Origin: a bacterium
GTDB taxonomy: Bacteria > UBA10199 > 2-02-FULL-44-16 > JAAZCA01
NCBI GenBank assembly: GCA_021810905.1
Contig: JAJZQH010000008.1
Location: forward strand, 62,001 to 126,000
Length of the DNA stretch: 64,000 bases
Direction of reading: 5' to 3'
The number at the start of each line of letters is the position of its first letter. Within the stretch, counting starts at the first letter, position 1. The notes under the pieces are model-generated. The model was not told where the DNA came from. It did not search any database and was given only the letters and a program-made list of their open reading frames with translations. Shown piece by piece: positions 42,503 through 50,405 of the stretch. The translations under genes and the position numbers were made by a program.

Positions 42503-43513
42503 TCATGTCCTCAAATTCGGATCAATTGCGTCTCTCAACGCCTCGCCTACCAGATTATATGCCGTGATCGTGAAAAAAATCGCAGAGCCCGGTATCAAAG
42601 TCAACCACCAGGCGATATCCATGAACTGCTGCGCCTGCGAGAGCATGCTCCCCCAGCTGGGCTGAGACGGAGGCACGCCGAACCCGAGAAACGACAGCGA
42701 GGCCTCCACGAGTATCGCGCCTGCGATTCCGAACGACGCTGACACGAGAACGGGCGCCATAGAATTGGGCAGGATGTGCCTCAGCATCACGCGGCGGTCG
42801 CGCGCGCCCGAGGCCGCCGCTGCCATTACGAATTCGCGGCGCCTGAGCTTCAGGCATTCGCCGCGCACGAGCCGCGCCACGCCGGTCCATCCGGTGACGC
42901 CGATCACTATCATTATATTATAGATGGACGGACCCACGAACGCGAGCACGGCGAGGATGAGAAAGAAAGTCGGGAAACAGATCATCACCTCTATGAATCG
43001 CGACACTGCTATATCTATCCACCCGCCGTAGAATCCGGCGATGAGCCCGAGCAGCACTCCGATGGCTACGGCGATGCCCACCGCCACCACGCCCACCGAA
43101 AGCGACACGCGCGAGCCCCAGACGAGCTGGGCCGCCACGTCCCTGCCGTCCCCGTCCGTACCGAAGGGATGCTGCAGTGAAGGCGCCGCAAGCACGGAAG
43201 AGAGGTCGTACGAGCCGGGGCTGTATTTTATCGGAGGCATGAGCATCCACGTGCCCGCAGGCGGATTGCTCATGAGCTCATAGAGATCGACTCCGCGCAA
43301 AGCCACGGGCATTTTCAGAACGGGCATCGACCAGGAACCGTTATAGCGCATGAGCACAGGACGGTCGTTTGCTATGAAGGGCGCGGCGACCGCGACTGCC
43401 GCGAGGATTGCGACGAATACGAGGCAGATCACCGCAAGCCGGCTCTTTTTGAACTGCCGCCAGATGAGCGCGCTGTATTTTTGTGACGATGGGTTCAAGC
43501 TACCTCTTTCCAA
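42503..43513 (-). CDS. Di/oligopeptide ABC transporter permease (DppC/OppC type)
   Basis: Membrane permease of 336 residues with an N-terminal helix (LAVICLVFVAILAAVAVAAP), a periplasmic loop and five further helices. The family signature AAAASGARDRRVMLRHILPN is the EAA-type ATPase contact. It opens with a TTG start at 43513 after GAGG, overlapping dppB by 14 bp; a second TTG five codons on, after AAAGAGG, is equally possible. The loop after helix 1 is longer than usual. Confidence 0.92.
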   Translation of the reverse strand: MERGSLNPSSQKYSALIWRQFKKSRLAVICLVFVAILAAVAVAAPFIANDRPVLMRYNGSWSMPVLKMPVALRGVDLYELMSNPPAGTWMLMPPIKYSPGSYDLSSVLAAPSLQHPFGTDGDGRDVAAQLVWGSRVSLSVGVVAVGIAVAIGVLLGLIAGFYGGWIDIAVSRFIEVMICFPTFFLILAVLAFVGPSIYNIMIVIGVTGWTGVARLVRGECLKLRRREFVMAAAASGARDRRVMLRHILPNSMAPVLVSASFGIAGAILVEASLSFLGFGVPPSQPSWGSMLSQAQQFMDIAWWLTLIPGSAIFFTITAYNLVGEALRDAIDPNLRT

Positions 43514-44501
43514 AAGTTATCCTCGGGTCCACTACCGCGTACATTATATCCGTGATCAGTATGGAGACCAGAGTCAGCGCCGCGGATATCGTGGCGATCG
43601 CCATGATCACCGGATAGTCGCGCGCCAGTACCGACTCGAAGCCCAGTCTCCCCATGCCCGGAATTGAAAAGATCTGTTCGATGATCACGCTCCCGCCGAG
43701 CAGCGCCGGCAGCAGCGTTCCCATCAAGGTGAGCAGCGGTATGAGTGCGTTGCGCAATCCGTGGCGCACCGCCACCCGCCACTCCGGCAGCCCCTTTGCG
43801 CGCGCGGTGCGGATGTAATCCTGGCGAATCACCTCCAGCATCGAGGCGCGCGTGAACCTGGAGAGGAACGCAAACCCTCCGTACGTGAGGCACGCGATCG
43901 GAATGACCAGATGCCACGCGACGTTTGAGACCCAGCCGTACCACGGCAGGATCGACGCGCCGTCGGAGACAAAGCCGACTATCGGAAACCAGTTCAGATA
44001 ATCTCCGCTGCAGAGCAGCGCTATGAGCATCATCGCCACCCAGAAACTCGGCAGCGAGTAGAGCGCCATGAACAGGATCGCAGAGGCCCGATCCACAAAC
44101 CCCTTCGGCTTGAGCGCAGTATAAGCGCCGACCGGTATCGAGACTATATATATGATGAGTATCGTGAGGATGTTGAGCGTAAGCGTAATGGGCAGCGCGT
44201 CCCCGATTTTGTCGATCACCGGCCTGTGGTCGCGGTACGAAGTGCCGAAGTCCAGCGTCACGATGCGCTTGAGCCATACAGCGAACTGCACGTGCAACGG
44301 CTTATCGAGGCCATAGAGAGCGCGCGTGCCTTCCACTATCTCGCGCGTCATCCTGTCCGATGAGAGGGCCTCGGACGCAGACTGCGCCTTGAGCGAAGCC
44401 GGATCTCCTGGCGCAAGATGCACCACCGCGAAAGTGATCACGGCGATCCCCAGGATCGTGGGAATCATAAGGAGCAGGCGCTTTGCGATATATGTAAACA
44501 T
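43500..44501 (-). CDS. Di/oligopeptide ABC transporter permease (DppB/OppB type)
   Basis: Membrane permease of 333 residues with six hydrophobic segments. The N-terminus FTYIAKRLLLMIPTILGIAV and the conserved RTARAKGLPEWRVAVRHGLRN (EAA contact with the ATPase) are typical. The start ATG follows AAGGAAAC. It lies downstream of the binding-protein gene with a palindrome between them, and it overlaps the next permease gene. Confidence 0.94.
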   Translation of the reverse strand: MFTYIAKRLLLMIPTILGIAVITFAVVHLAPGDPASLKAQSASEALSSDRMTREIVEGTRALYGLDKPLHVQFAVWLKRIVTLDFGTSYRDHRPVIDKIGDALPITLTLNILTILIIYIVSIPVGAYTALKPKGFVDRASAILFMALYSLPSFWVAMMLIALLCSGDYLNWFPIVGFVSDGASILPWYGWVSNVAWHLVIPIACLTYGGFAFLSRFTRASMLEVIRQDYIRTARAKGLPEWRVAVRHGLRNALIPLLTLMGTLLPALLGGSVIIEQIFSIPGMGRLGFESVLARDYPVIMAIATISAALTLVSILITDIMYAVVDPRITFGKR

Positions 44502-44511
44502 GTTTCCTTGC

Positions 44512-44592
44512 GGCTCGTGGTTCGTGGATCGTAAAATCGCCCAAGTACTTGAGGCCTTTGCGAACGACGATCCACGAACGACGAACGACGGC
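44512..44592. repeat. Palindrome between binding-protein and permease genes
   Basis: Left arm GGCTCGTGGTTCGTGG plus ATCGTAAAA, right arm CCTTTGCGAACGACG and onward. The loop holds the perfect palindrome CAAGTACTTG. The left arm and loop match the element at 41420-41509 with one difference over 31 nt, although the outer arms differ in unit sequence. Confidence 0.8.
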
Positions 44593-44597
44593 CTTAT

Positions 44598-46199
44598 TTA
44601 CCATTCAATCAATTTCGGCCACGGTCCGATCTTCCATTCGAGCACGTCCAGGCCGAGCCTGTAGTCGATTACGTGCTCGAAACGTTTTGCAACGGCGACC
44701 AGCGAAGGCATCTGAAAGAGGAACGTGCACGGCTGCTCTTCATGCACAATCTGCTGGAATTCGCGGTACAGTTTGTTGCGCTTCGATTTGTTGAATTCCT
44801 GGCGCGCATCTTCCATGAGCCGATCCGCGCGGGCATCCGCAAACCCCAGGAAATTCGAACCCTCATCGACCTGAGACGAGTGCCACACCTGATATGGATC
44901 CTGCTGCAGCGGCATTGCCCACGCCATTATAGCGGCATCGAATTTGCGCTCAAAGAGGAGTTTGATCATAGTAGCCCACTCCAGCTGGCGTATCTCCATC
45001 TCTATGCCCGCCTTCGCCAGGTCCTCATGGAGCATGAGCGCCATGCTCCTCTGCAGCGGGCTCCCCGCAGCGATGATGAGCGTGAAACTGAATTTCAAGC
45101 CATCCTTATCCAGAATTCCGTCCCCGTCCGTATCCGCCCAGCCCGCGTCTTCGAGCAGCCTGCGCGCCTTCACGGGATCGTACGGCAGCGGCTCGATCGA
45201 GCGGTCGCATTGATCTCCGAATTTATAAAATGAAGTGGCCACAACCTCGCCCTCGCCCAGCAGGATCTCCCTGAGTATCGCATCCCGGTTGACCAGCATG
45301 GTCATCGCCCTGCGCACGCGCACGTCGTTGAAATAGGGGCCGCGCATGTTCCATCCGATATATGAATAATTCGGGACGAAGTATTTATGCTTGGTAAAAT
45401 TGTCCGTGAACGAAGTCCCCTGAGTCTGCCGCACCCACTGTATCGCGCGCATGGAATCCATGTCGATCGCGCCCTTTTTCAAAAGCTCGAATCTCACCGT
45501 GCCGTCGGGCACTATTTTAAAAGAGATCCCGGTGATGGCGGGCTTTGGCCCCCAGTAATCATCGTTTCGCGAAAGGATGATGTGCCTGCCCGTCTTCCAT
45601 TCCACGAATCTGTACGGACCGGTCCCGACAGGCCTGAGGCCGACTGGATGGCTGTTGAAATCCTCTCCGTTATCGAATGCGTGCTTCGAGATGATCGGAG
45701 CGCCGCTTATGATCTCAAGCGCCTTGAAGTAGGGCCGCGCATAGACGAACTTTACCGTAAAGTCGTCCACCTTTTCTATTCGCTTCACGTCCTTGAAATA
45801 GTTGCGCAGATTCGCGGCATCCACCTTGGGGTTGCGTATTTGCTCGAACGTGTAGACGACGTCGTCCGCGGTAAACGGCGTACCGTCATGCCATCTCACG
45901 CCGCGCCGAAGGCGGAACGTATATATGAGATGATCCGGAGAAACATCGTAGTCCTTTGCGAGTTGCGGCTCCCGTTCAAGAGTGCGATTGTTCAACTTGA
46001 GCAGGGATTCGTAGATATATCCGTCGACCTCACTGGAGGTCTCGTCAGCGGCCATAATCGGGTTGAGCGTGGGAGGGTTGGCGGGCAACGTAGTGGCCAG
46101 CACATTTGGATCGCGCGTGACTGTGCCGCCGCATGAAGCGGTGAATATCGGCACCGTCAAAAAAAGCGCCGTGGCGATGAAATATGCGAGCCTGTTCAT
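44598..46199 (-). CDS. Extracellular solute-binding lipoprotein of a peptide ABC transporter (family 5)
   Basis: Substrate-binding protein of 533 residues. The lipoprotein signal ends at the lipobox FTASC (Cys near 23). The SBP_bac_5 fold is shown by LPANPPTLNPIMA, YDVSPDHLIYTFRLRRGVRWHDGTPFT split over two strands, and RPVGTGPYRFVEW. A DTDGDGILDKDG stretch near residue 350 looks like a calcium-binding loop. It delivers peptides, or another ligand of this large family, to the permeases downstream. Start overlaps the preceding stop by 4 bp. Confidence 0.93.
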   Translation of the reverse strand: MNRLAYFIATALFLTVPIFTASCGGTVTRDPNVLATTLPANPPTLNPIMAADETSSEVDGYIYESLLKLNNRTLEREPQLAKDYDVSPDHLIYTFRLRRGVRWHDGTPFTADDVVYTFEQIRNPKVDAANLRNYFKDVKRIEKVDDFTVKFVYARPYFKALEIISGAPIISKHAFDNGEDFNSHPVGLRPVGTGPYRFVEWKTGRHIILSRNDDYWGPKPAITGISFKIVPDGTVRFELLKKGAIDMDSMRAIQWVRQTQGTSFTDNFTKHKYFVPNYSYIGWNMRGPYFNDVRVRRAMTMLVNRDAILREILLGEGEVVATSFYKFGDQCDRSIEPLPYDPVKARRLLEDAGWADTDGDGILDKDGLKFSFTLIIAAGSPLQRSMALMLHEDLAKAGIEMEIRQLEWATMIKLLFERKFDAAIMAWAMPLQQDPYQVWHSSQVDEGSNFLGFADARADRLMEDARQEFNKSKRNKLYREFQQIVHEEQPCTFLFQMPSLVAVAKRFEHVIDYRLGLDVLEWKIGPWPKLIEW

Positions 46200-46981
46200 T
46201 CGGCGCCAACCTTCTCGGACTTGCGGGCGCGTTTCTCCGGCGGAGCGAAAGCGGAGGCCTGCACCGAGCCTCCGAGTTCCAGGTCGCGGTATTCGATCAA
46301 AAAGCGCGCGCCGCGTCCGGGAAATAAAGCCTCGATCTTGTAAGGAAAGTCGATACCGCCGAGGCGCTTGTAGTCGGAAAACGAAATTTCATAATCCTTT
46401 GTGACTCCGTCTTCCGCATATCGCACGCATTTTGCGATTCGATTCTTTGCGCCTTCCGTCCAGATATGGATCCCGCTCCCCTCCGCGGCAAAGTGCCGGT
46501 CGCTCTTCTCGCCCACCTGAACTACTTCCTGACGCGCACCGAGCGGCGGGGCGCCCATGACTATCTCGACCAGTTCCGACGGCTCCCAGTCGAACTTCGC
46601 GAGCTTGTGCAGCGTGTAGGAAGAAGCGCGGCCTACGTAGAGTTTGCCTTTGCTTGGGATAAAGAGCCAGAGCCGTTTTCCATCGCTGCCAGCCTGAGCC
46701 CAGACGTCGGCGAGCGCATCCATCGCGTCGATGCGGATCTCCGACGGCCGTTTGAGCGCGAGCGCCGCTTCAGTGCGCTGCTCTTCATCTCCGGTGCGGA
46801 ACTCCACCCACGCGAGCCCTTTGAGAGTCGGCGTCGCCGAACGAAATGCGGAGAGCCTCTTCTCTATGTTGGCGGCATCCTGAGTGCGCTCGCCTTCGAC
46901 GTGTCTCGCGACGCGAGACGGCGCCTTCGCAGCGCACGCGCTCAACATGACAAGGCAGATGATGATGGCGATATGTTTCAT
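46196..46981 (-). CDS. DUF4292-like outer-membrane lipoprotein
   Basis: Lipoprotein of 261 residues; the signal MKHIAIIICLVMLSAC ends in a clear lipobox. The beta-rich body (LKGLAWVEFRTGDEEQR, IRIDAMDALADVWAQAGSDG, LWLFIPSKGKLYVG) resembles the DUF4292/LolB-like fold that binds lipid or lipoprotein. This is inference from pattern, not from a diagnostic motif. It is coupled to the binding-protein gene by a 4-bp overlap. A charged tail ends in AE. Confidence 0.7.
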   Translation of the reverse strand: MKHIAIIICLVMLSACAAKAPSRVARHVEGERTQDAANIEKRLSAFRSATPTLKGLAWVEFRTGDEEQRTEAALALKRPSEIRIDAMDALADVWAQAGSDGKRLWLFIPSKGKLYVGRASSYTLHKLAKFDWEPSELVEIVMGAPPLGARQEVVQVGEKSDRHFAAEGSGIHIWTEGAKNRIAKCVRYAEDGVTKDYEISFSDYKRLGGIDFPYKIEALFPGRGARFLIEYRDLELGGSVQASAFAPPEKRARKSEKVGAE

Positions 46982-47027
46982 GGTTGGGTGACTGGTGATT
47001 ATATTGCTTCATAAATAGTGACAGTAT

Positions 47028-47120
47028 TCTCCTCCCCTTTGTAAGGGGAGGATGGGAGAGGTAGACCATGGATGCAGCACGGATCTACCTCCCCTGCCCC
47101 CTCCTTACAAAGGAGGGGAA
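47028..47120. repeat. Palindromic element with CCTTTGTAAGG arms, second copy
   Basis: Arms CTCCTCCCCTTTGTAAGG... and ...CCTTACAAAGGAGGGG enclose GGTAGA/TCTACC and an 18-nt centre. Same family and cross-shaped layout as 15965-16046. It fills the gap between the TPR lipoprotein gene and the DUF4292-like gene. Confidence 0.85.
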
Positions 47121-47140
47121 TCATTCTTCGCTGTTCGCTG

Positions 47141-48751
47141 TCACTGACCTTTGCCCTTGAGCTCCTCGATCCTCTTCCTGATTGAATCGAGTTCCTCATC
47201 GTCCCTCTCCTGCTTCTTCTGGCCAGCTTCGAGGGCGCGCTCATAATACTTGAGAGCGCCTTTCGTATCCCCGCCCTTCTGCAACGCCTCTCCTATGTGA
47301 TCCAAAACCGTAGGCTCGTTCGGCGCCATCGCCCCGGCCTTCATAAGATATTTCATGGCCTTTTCCTGGTCGCCGCGTTTGAAATATACCCATCCGAGGC
47401 TGTCCGTAATGTACGCGTCGTCCGGTTTGAGCACTAACGCCTGCTCCACGAGTTCCAGCGCCTCGTCGAGATTCTGCCCCAGTTCGGCATATGTGTAGCC
47501 GATGTAGTTAAGGGCTCCCGCATTCTGAGGATTTATCTTGAGGACGTCGCGCATCGCGGCTATCGCGCGGTCACGGTCCCGCACGCGCTCGTAGAGGATG
47601 GCCTGAAGAAAAGGCAGCCGTTCGTTGTCGGGGATCGCCTCTCTTCCGCGCTGCAGGATCGCGATGGCCTCTGAATATTCCTTCCTCTCTTCGTAGAGCC
47701 CCGCCAGGAACTCGTAGAATTCCGGCACCTGCGGCTTTTCCTCCACGGCCTGCTTGAGCGAAGCGACCGCGTCGTCGCTCCTGTTCTGGCCATGCAGCAA
47801 CGCTGCCACGTGAAGGCGCGCGTCTTTATAGTAGCTCGATTTCGGCGGCACGGCAGAGAGCTCTTCGATCGCCTTCTGCGGCTTGTCCACGCTCTCGTAG
47901 AGCACGCCGAGATAATAGCGGATCTTGTCCGCGTCCGGGTTGCTTTCGAGTATGCGCTCGAACACCCCTATCGCCTGACCGTAATCCTTGAGCTCGTAGT
48001 GGATGAGCGCGATGCGAAGCTGCGTGGCTACGTCGTCGGGCTCTATGTGCGCGATCTCTTCGTATTTTGTGAGCGCCTTTTTCAGCTGTTTGTGTCCGAG
48101 ATAGATCTCCGCGATCGCATTGTGTACGGTGACGTTGCCGGGCTCGATCTCGAGCGCCTGCTGAAAGAACTTGAGCGCCTGATCGGATTTATGGAGGTGC
48201 TGTTCGTAGATGGAGCCTAGGAAATAATACGCCATCACCGAATCCGGGTTTACCCTGAGGAGTTTGCGCATGGAGTCCACGGCCTTGTTGTATTCGCCGA
48301 GGGCGATCCAGGAACGCGCGAGCTGGAAATAGGCGTCCTCGCGCTCAGGGTCATCGCGGATGACGCTCAGGAATTCCGTCACGGCCTCCGCGTCGCGATC
48401 CTGCGCGCCGTAGAGCCTGCCCAGCAGCATGCGCGCGTCGATCAGCGCGGGATCGAGCTCGACCGCCTTCATGCACGCGGCAGTGGATTCGGGCAGGCGC
48501 CCTTCCTGCGCAAGGCTCTGCGCGTACATGAAACGGAAAAACGCATTATCCGGGTGCGCCTCGATCAATTTCTGGAGCTCGGAGGTCGACTTCTTCATCT
48601 CCCCCTTCATCGAAATCAGGTCGGCGTGGAGAAACTGGTAATACGGGTCTTCCTTTTCATCTACTTTCGCGATCGAGGATTTGCCCTTTGCCGCGCACGA
48701 GCAGGCAAAAATGACGATCAGACAGAGGGTGATGGGACGGAGGAGATTCAC
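47141..48751 (-). CDS. TPR-repeat lipoprotein
   Basis: Envelope protein of 536 residues. The signal MNLLRPITLCLIVIFACSC ends with a Cys at 18-19. The rest is a run of about 13 tetratricopeptide repeats; clear ones are DALIDARMLLGRLYGAQ-type, ALKFFQQALEIEPGNVTVHN, NPQNAGALNYIGYTYAELGQ and EPTVLDHIGEALQKGGD. A charged coil (KKQERDDEELDSIRKR) ends the protein. Probably a scaffold at the outer membrane. It is the first gene of the transporter block on this strand. Confidence 0.88.
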   Translation of the reverse strand: MNLLRPITLCLIVIFACSCAAKGKSSIAKVDEKEDPYYQFLHADLISMKGEMKKSTSELQKLIEAHPDNAFFRFMYAQSLAQEGRLPESTAACMKAVELDPALIDARMLLGRLYGAQDRDAEAVTEFLSVIRDDPEREDAYFQLARSWIALGEYNKAVDSMRKLLRVNPDSVMAYYFLGSIYEQHLHKSDQALKFFQQALEIEPGNVTVHNAIAEIYLGHKQLKKALTKYEEIAHIEPDDVATQLRIALIHYELKDYGQAIGVFERILESNPDADKIRYYLGVLYESVDKPQKAIEELSAVPPKSSYYKDARLHVAALLHGQNRSDDAVASLKQAVEEKPQVPEFYEFLAGLYEERKEYSEAIAILQRGREAIPDNERLPFLQAILYERVRDRDRAIAAMRDVLKINPQNAGALNYIGYTYAELGQNLDEALELVEQALVLKPDDAYITDSLGWVYFKRGDQEKAMKYLMKAGAMAPNEPTVLDHIGEALQKGGDTKGALKYYERALEAGQKKQERDDEELDSIRKRIEELKGKGQ

Positions 48752-48828
48752 AAAATCCTTTGGAATAACAAAAGTTTCGCGGAATATAGCACCGCCGGGA
48801 GGGAATGCAAGCAGCTTGGGGATCGTAC

Positions 48829-48860
48829 AAAAAAAAGGGCGCCCGTTTCGGCGGGCGCCC
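48829..48860 (-). terminator. Rho-independent terminator after the ACT-domain gene
   Basis: Read on the minus strand, a 9-bp perfect stem GGGCGCCCG/CGGGCGCCC with a 6-nt loop is followed by eight T. It lies 23 bp after the ACT-gene stop and upstream of the TPR gene, so it separates the two transcripts. Confidence 0.93.
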
Positions 48861-48882
48861 GGAGTTATCGCATTTGCGAGCT

Positions 48883-49278
48883 TCAGGGTACGACGTTCAT
48901 GGCGCGCTCGATCGTGGGCGTTGCAAAGACGATCCAGGTATTGCCCGCCGCGCTCGCCGTGGCGTAGCAGTAATCCAGATCCACGCCGGCCTGAGCGAGC
49001 TGCTGCGAGGCTCTGAACAACGTGCCGGATTCGTTGGTTGTCTCCACGACCACGACGTCCTGCTGCGTGACGTTCAATCCCGCCTTGGCCAGGCTCGCCT
49101 TTGCGCCCTCATTGTTCCCGGTGATGACGTGGAAGTACGCCTTGCCCTCCATGCGATAGGCGCAGATCGCGTTCACGTTGATCTTGGCCTCGGCAATCGG
49201 GCCGGTCACGCGGGCGAGCGTGCCGGGCTTATCGTCGGTAGTGATTCTCAGCTCCTGCATCTTGAATACGCGGGTCAT
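48883..49278 (-). CDS. Tandem ACT-domain protein
   Basis: Small protein of 131 residues with two ACT domains: QELRITTDDKPGTLARVTGP (first) and DVVVVETTNESGTLFRASQQ (second). Free-standing double ACT proteins bind amino acids and act as regulators. The ATG at 49278 follows AGGAGG; a longer in-frame extension is not supported. It is a single-gene unit with its own terminator. Confidence 0.9.
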   Translation of the reverse strand: MTRVFKMQELRITTDDKPGTLARVTGPIAEAKINVNAICAYRMEGKAYFHVITGNNEGAKASLAKAGLNVTQQDVVVVETTNESGTLFRASQQLAQAGVDLDYCYATASAAGNTWIVFATPTIERAMNVVP

Positions 49279-49450
49279 GGAAAGCCTCCTGGTTGGTTTA
49301 TTGAAGAAGTGATCTGTATTTAATGGCAATGGGCCGGGAGCACAAGATAAAAACCGATGACAGGCGGGCCGGGCTTTCAAACTTTCCCGCCCTTCATTCA
49401 ATATCTCAGTTATTAGTGTTTACGCATTAATAATGCGAGCAGGCATTTCT

Positions 49451-49478
49451 GGATCATTTTGTTGACGTCAACGAAACG
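49451..49478. repeat. Copy 2 of the dispersed TGTTRACGTCAAC motif
   Basis: Here the core is the perfect palindrome GTTGACGTCAAC (49461-49472). It matches 25131-25158 at 22 of 28 positions, and nearly all differences are transitions. It lies in the A/T-rich 478-bp gap (49279-49756), which otherwise holds a promoter and a hairpin but no gene. Confidence 0.5.
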
Positions 49479-49631
49479 ATACCTTCACTCATGCTTCGTA
49501 TTCAGCCCTACGAAGCCTTTTCATATTGCTTAAAATTATAACGTCTTGAATTAACAGCTTTTTTAGTTTCTTTTTTTCCAGCAACTTTATAGTCCAATCA
49601 ACCGATAACTCTTGTGAGAACAAATCGTATA

Positions 49632-49658
49632 TTGACTGCATAGAGTTCGTGCTATAAT
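49632..49658 (+). promoter_or_regulatory. Sigma-70 promoter of the NYN gene
   Basis: TTGACT and a perfect TATAAT with a 15-bp spacer, slightly short. Transcription would start near 49665 and give a leader of about 90 nt with two hairpins before the ATG. Confidence 0.6.
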
Positions 49659-49718
49659 GATTTTGTAATGATGACTAACCGCCCTGTCTTCACTTCGGTG
49701 ACGGCAGGCAATCACTTC

Positions 49719-49743
49719 CGAGGGGTTGCATTGCAACCCCTCG
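49719..49743 (+). promoter_or_regulatory. Leader hairpin just upstream of the NYN gene
   Basis: Perfect 11-bp stem CGAGGGGTTGC/GCAACCCCTCG with a 3-nt loop, 13 bp before the ATG and followed by ATTACTTTTAC. It could be a weak terminator or attenuator. The gene has no Shine-Dalgarno sequence between hairpin and start. Confidence 0.6.
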
Positions 49744-49756
49744 ATTACTTTTACAT

Positions 49757-50282
49757 ATGAAAGAACGAGTAGCAGTGTTCATCGACGGCAGCAATTTTTA
49801 TCACGCGGCCAAGCGAAACGGCCTTGATCCGCGTATCGACTTCCATAAAACTCTCGATGGAACTCGCGAAGGGAAGAAATCTCATACGCACTTATTACTA
49901 TACCGCGCCAATCAACCAGAAAGACCACCCGGACGGTTATAAGAAACAACAAAAATTTTTTCAGAAACTTCACAACACCAACTCTCTGACGCTCATTCTG
50001 GGGCGATTGGAAAAGCGCGACGGGACCTATGTTGAAAAAGGCGTCGATGTGGCAATTGCCGTGGACATGCTTTCAATGGCTTATGCAAATGCCATCGATG
50101 TTTTCTATCTCGTGTCGGCGGACGCAGACTTTGTGCCGGTTGTGAATGAGATAAAGCGCCTGGGCAAGAAGATCTTCAATGTTACGTTCAGCCGCGGCGC
50201 CTCCTATCACCTTCGGAATACGTGCGACGGCTACGTAAAGCTCTCCGACGCAATCATGAAAAACTGCCTGCCATCGACATGA
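49757..50282 (+). pseudogene. NYN-domain (LabA/DUF88-like) ribonuclease gene with a frameshift
   Basis: The first frame (49757-49850) encodes MKERVAVFIDGSNFYHAAKR with the first catalytic Asp. The second frame picks up after the AAAA at 49847-49850 with LSMELAKGRNLIRTYYYTAP and runs to 50282, including VDVAIAVDMLSMAYA and VSADADFVPVV with further active-site Asp. One extra base in the A-run separates the halves. The gene may be a recent pseudogene, a sequencing error in an otherwise intact gene, or a site of programmed +1 shift. Low GC, suggesting transfer. Confidence 0.8.
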
Positions 50283-50405
50283 TGTCGAATATACGCGTTT
50301 GCAGCGATCAACTGAATTATGAGCAGCGCGTCGCTGTTTTCCATTATCATTCTTCCGTCATAGGCTTGTCTGAAAAATAACGAACCAGCGTGGCAGTGGA
50401 TGAAG

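Noticed and set aside
49719-49743. Integron attC or phage attachment site
   Set aside because: A simple hairpin without attC core boxes; no integrase gene in the window.
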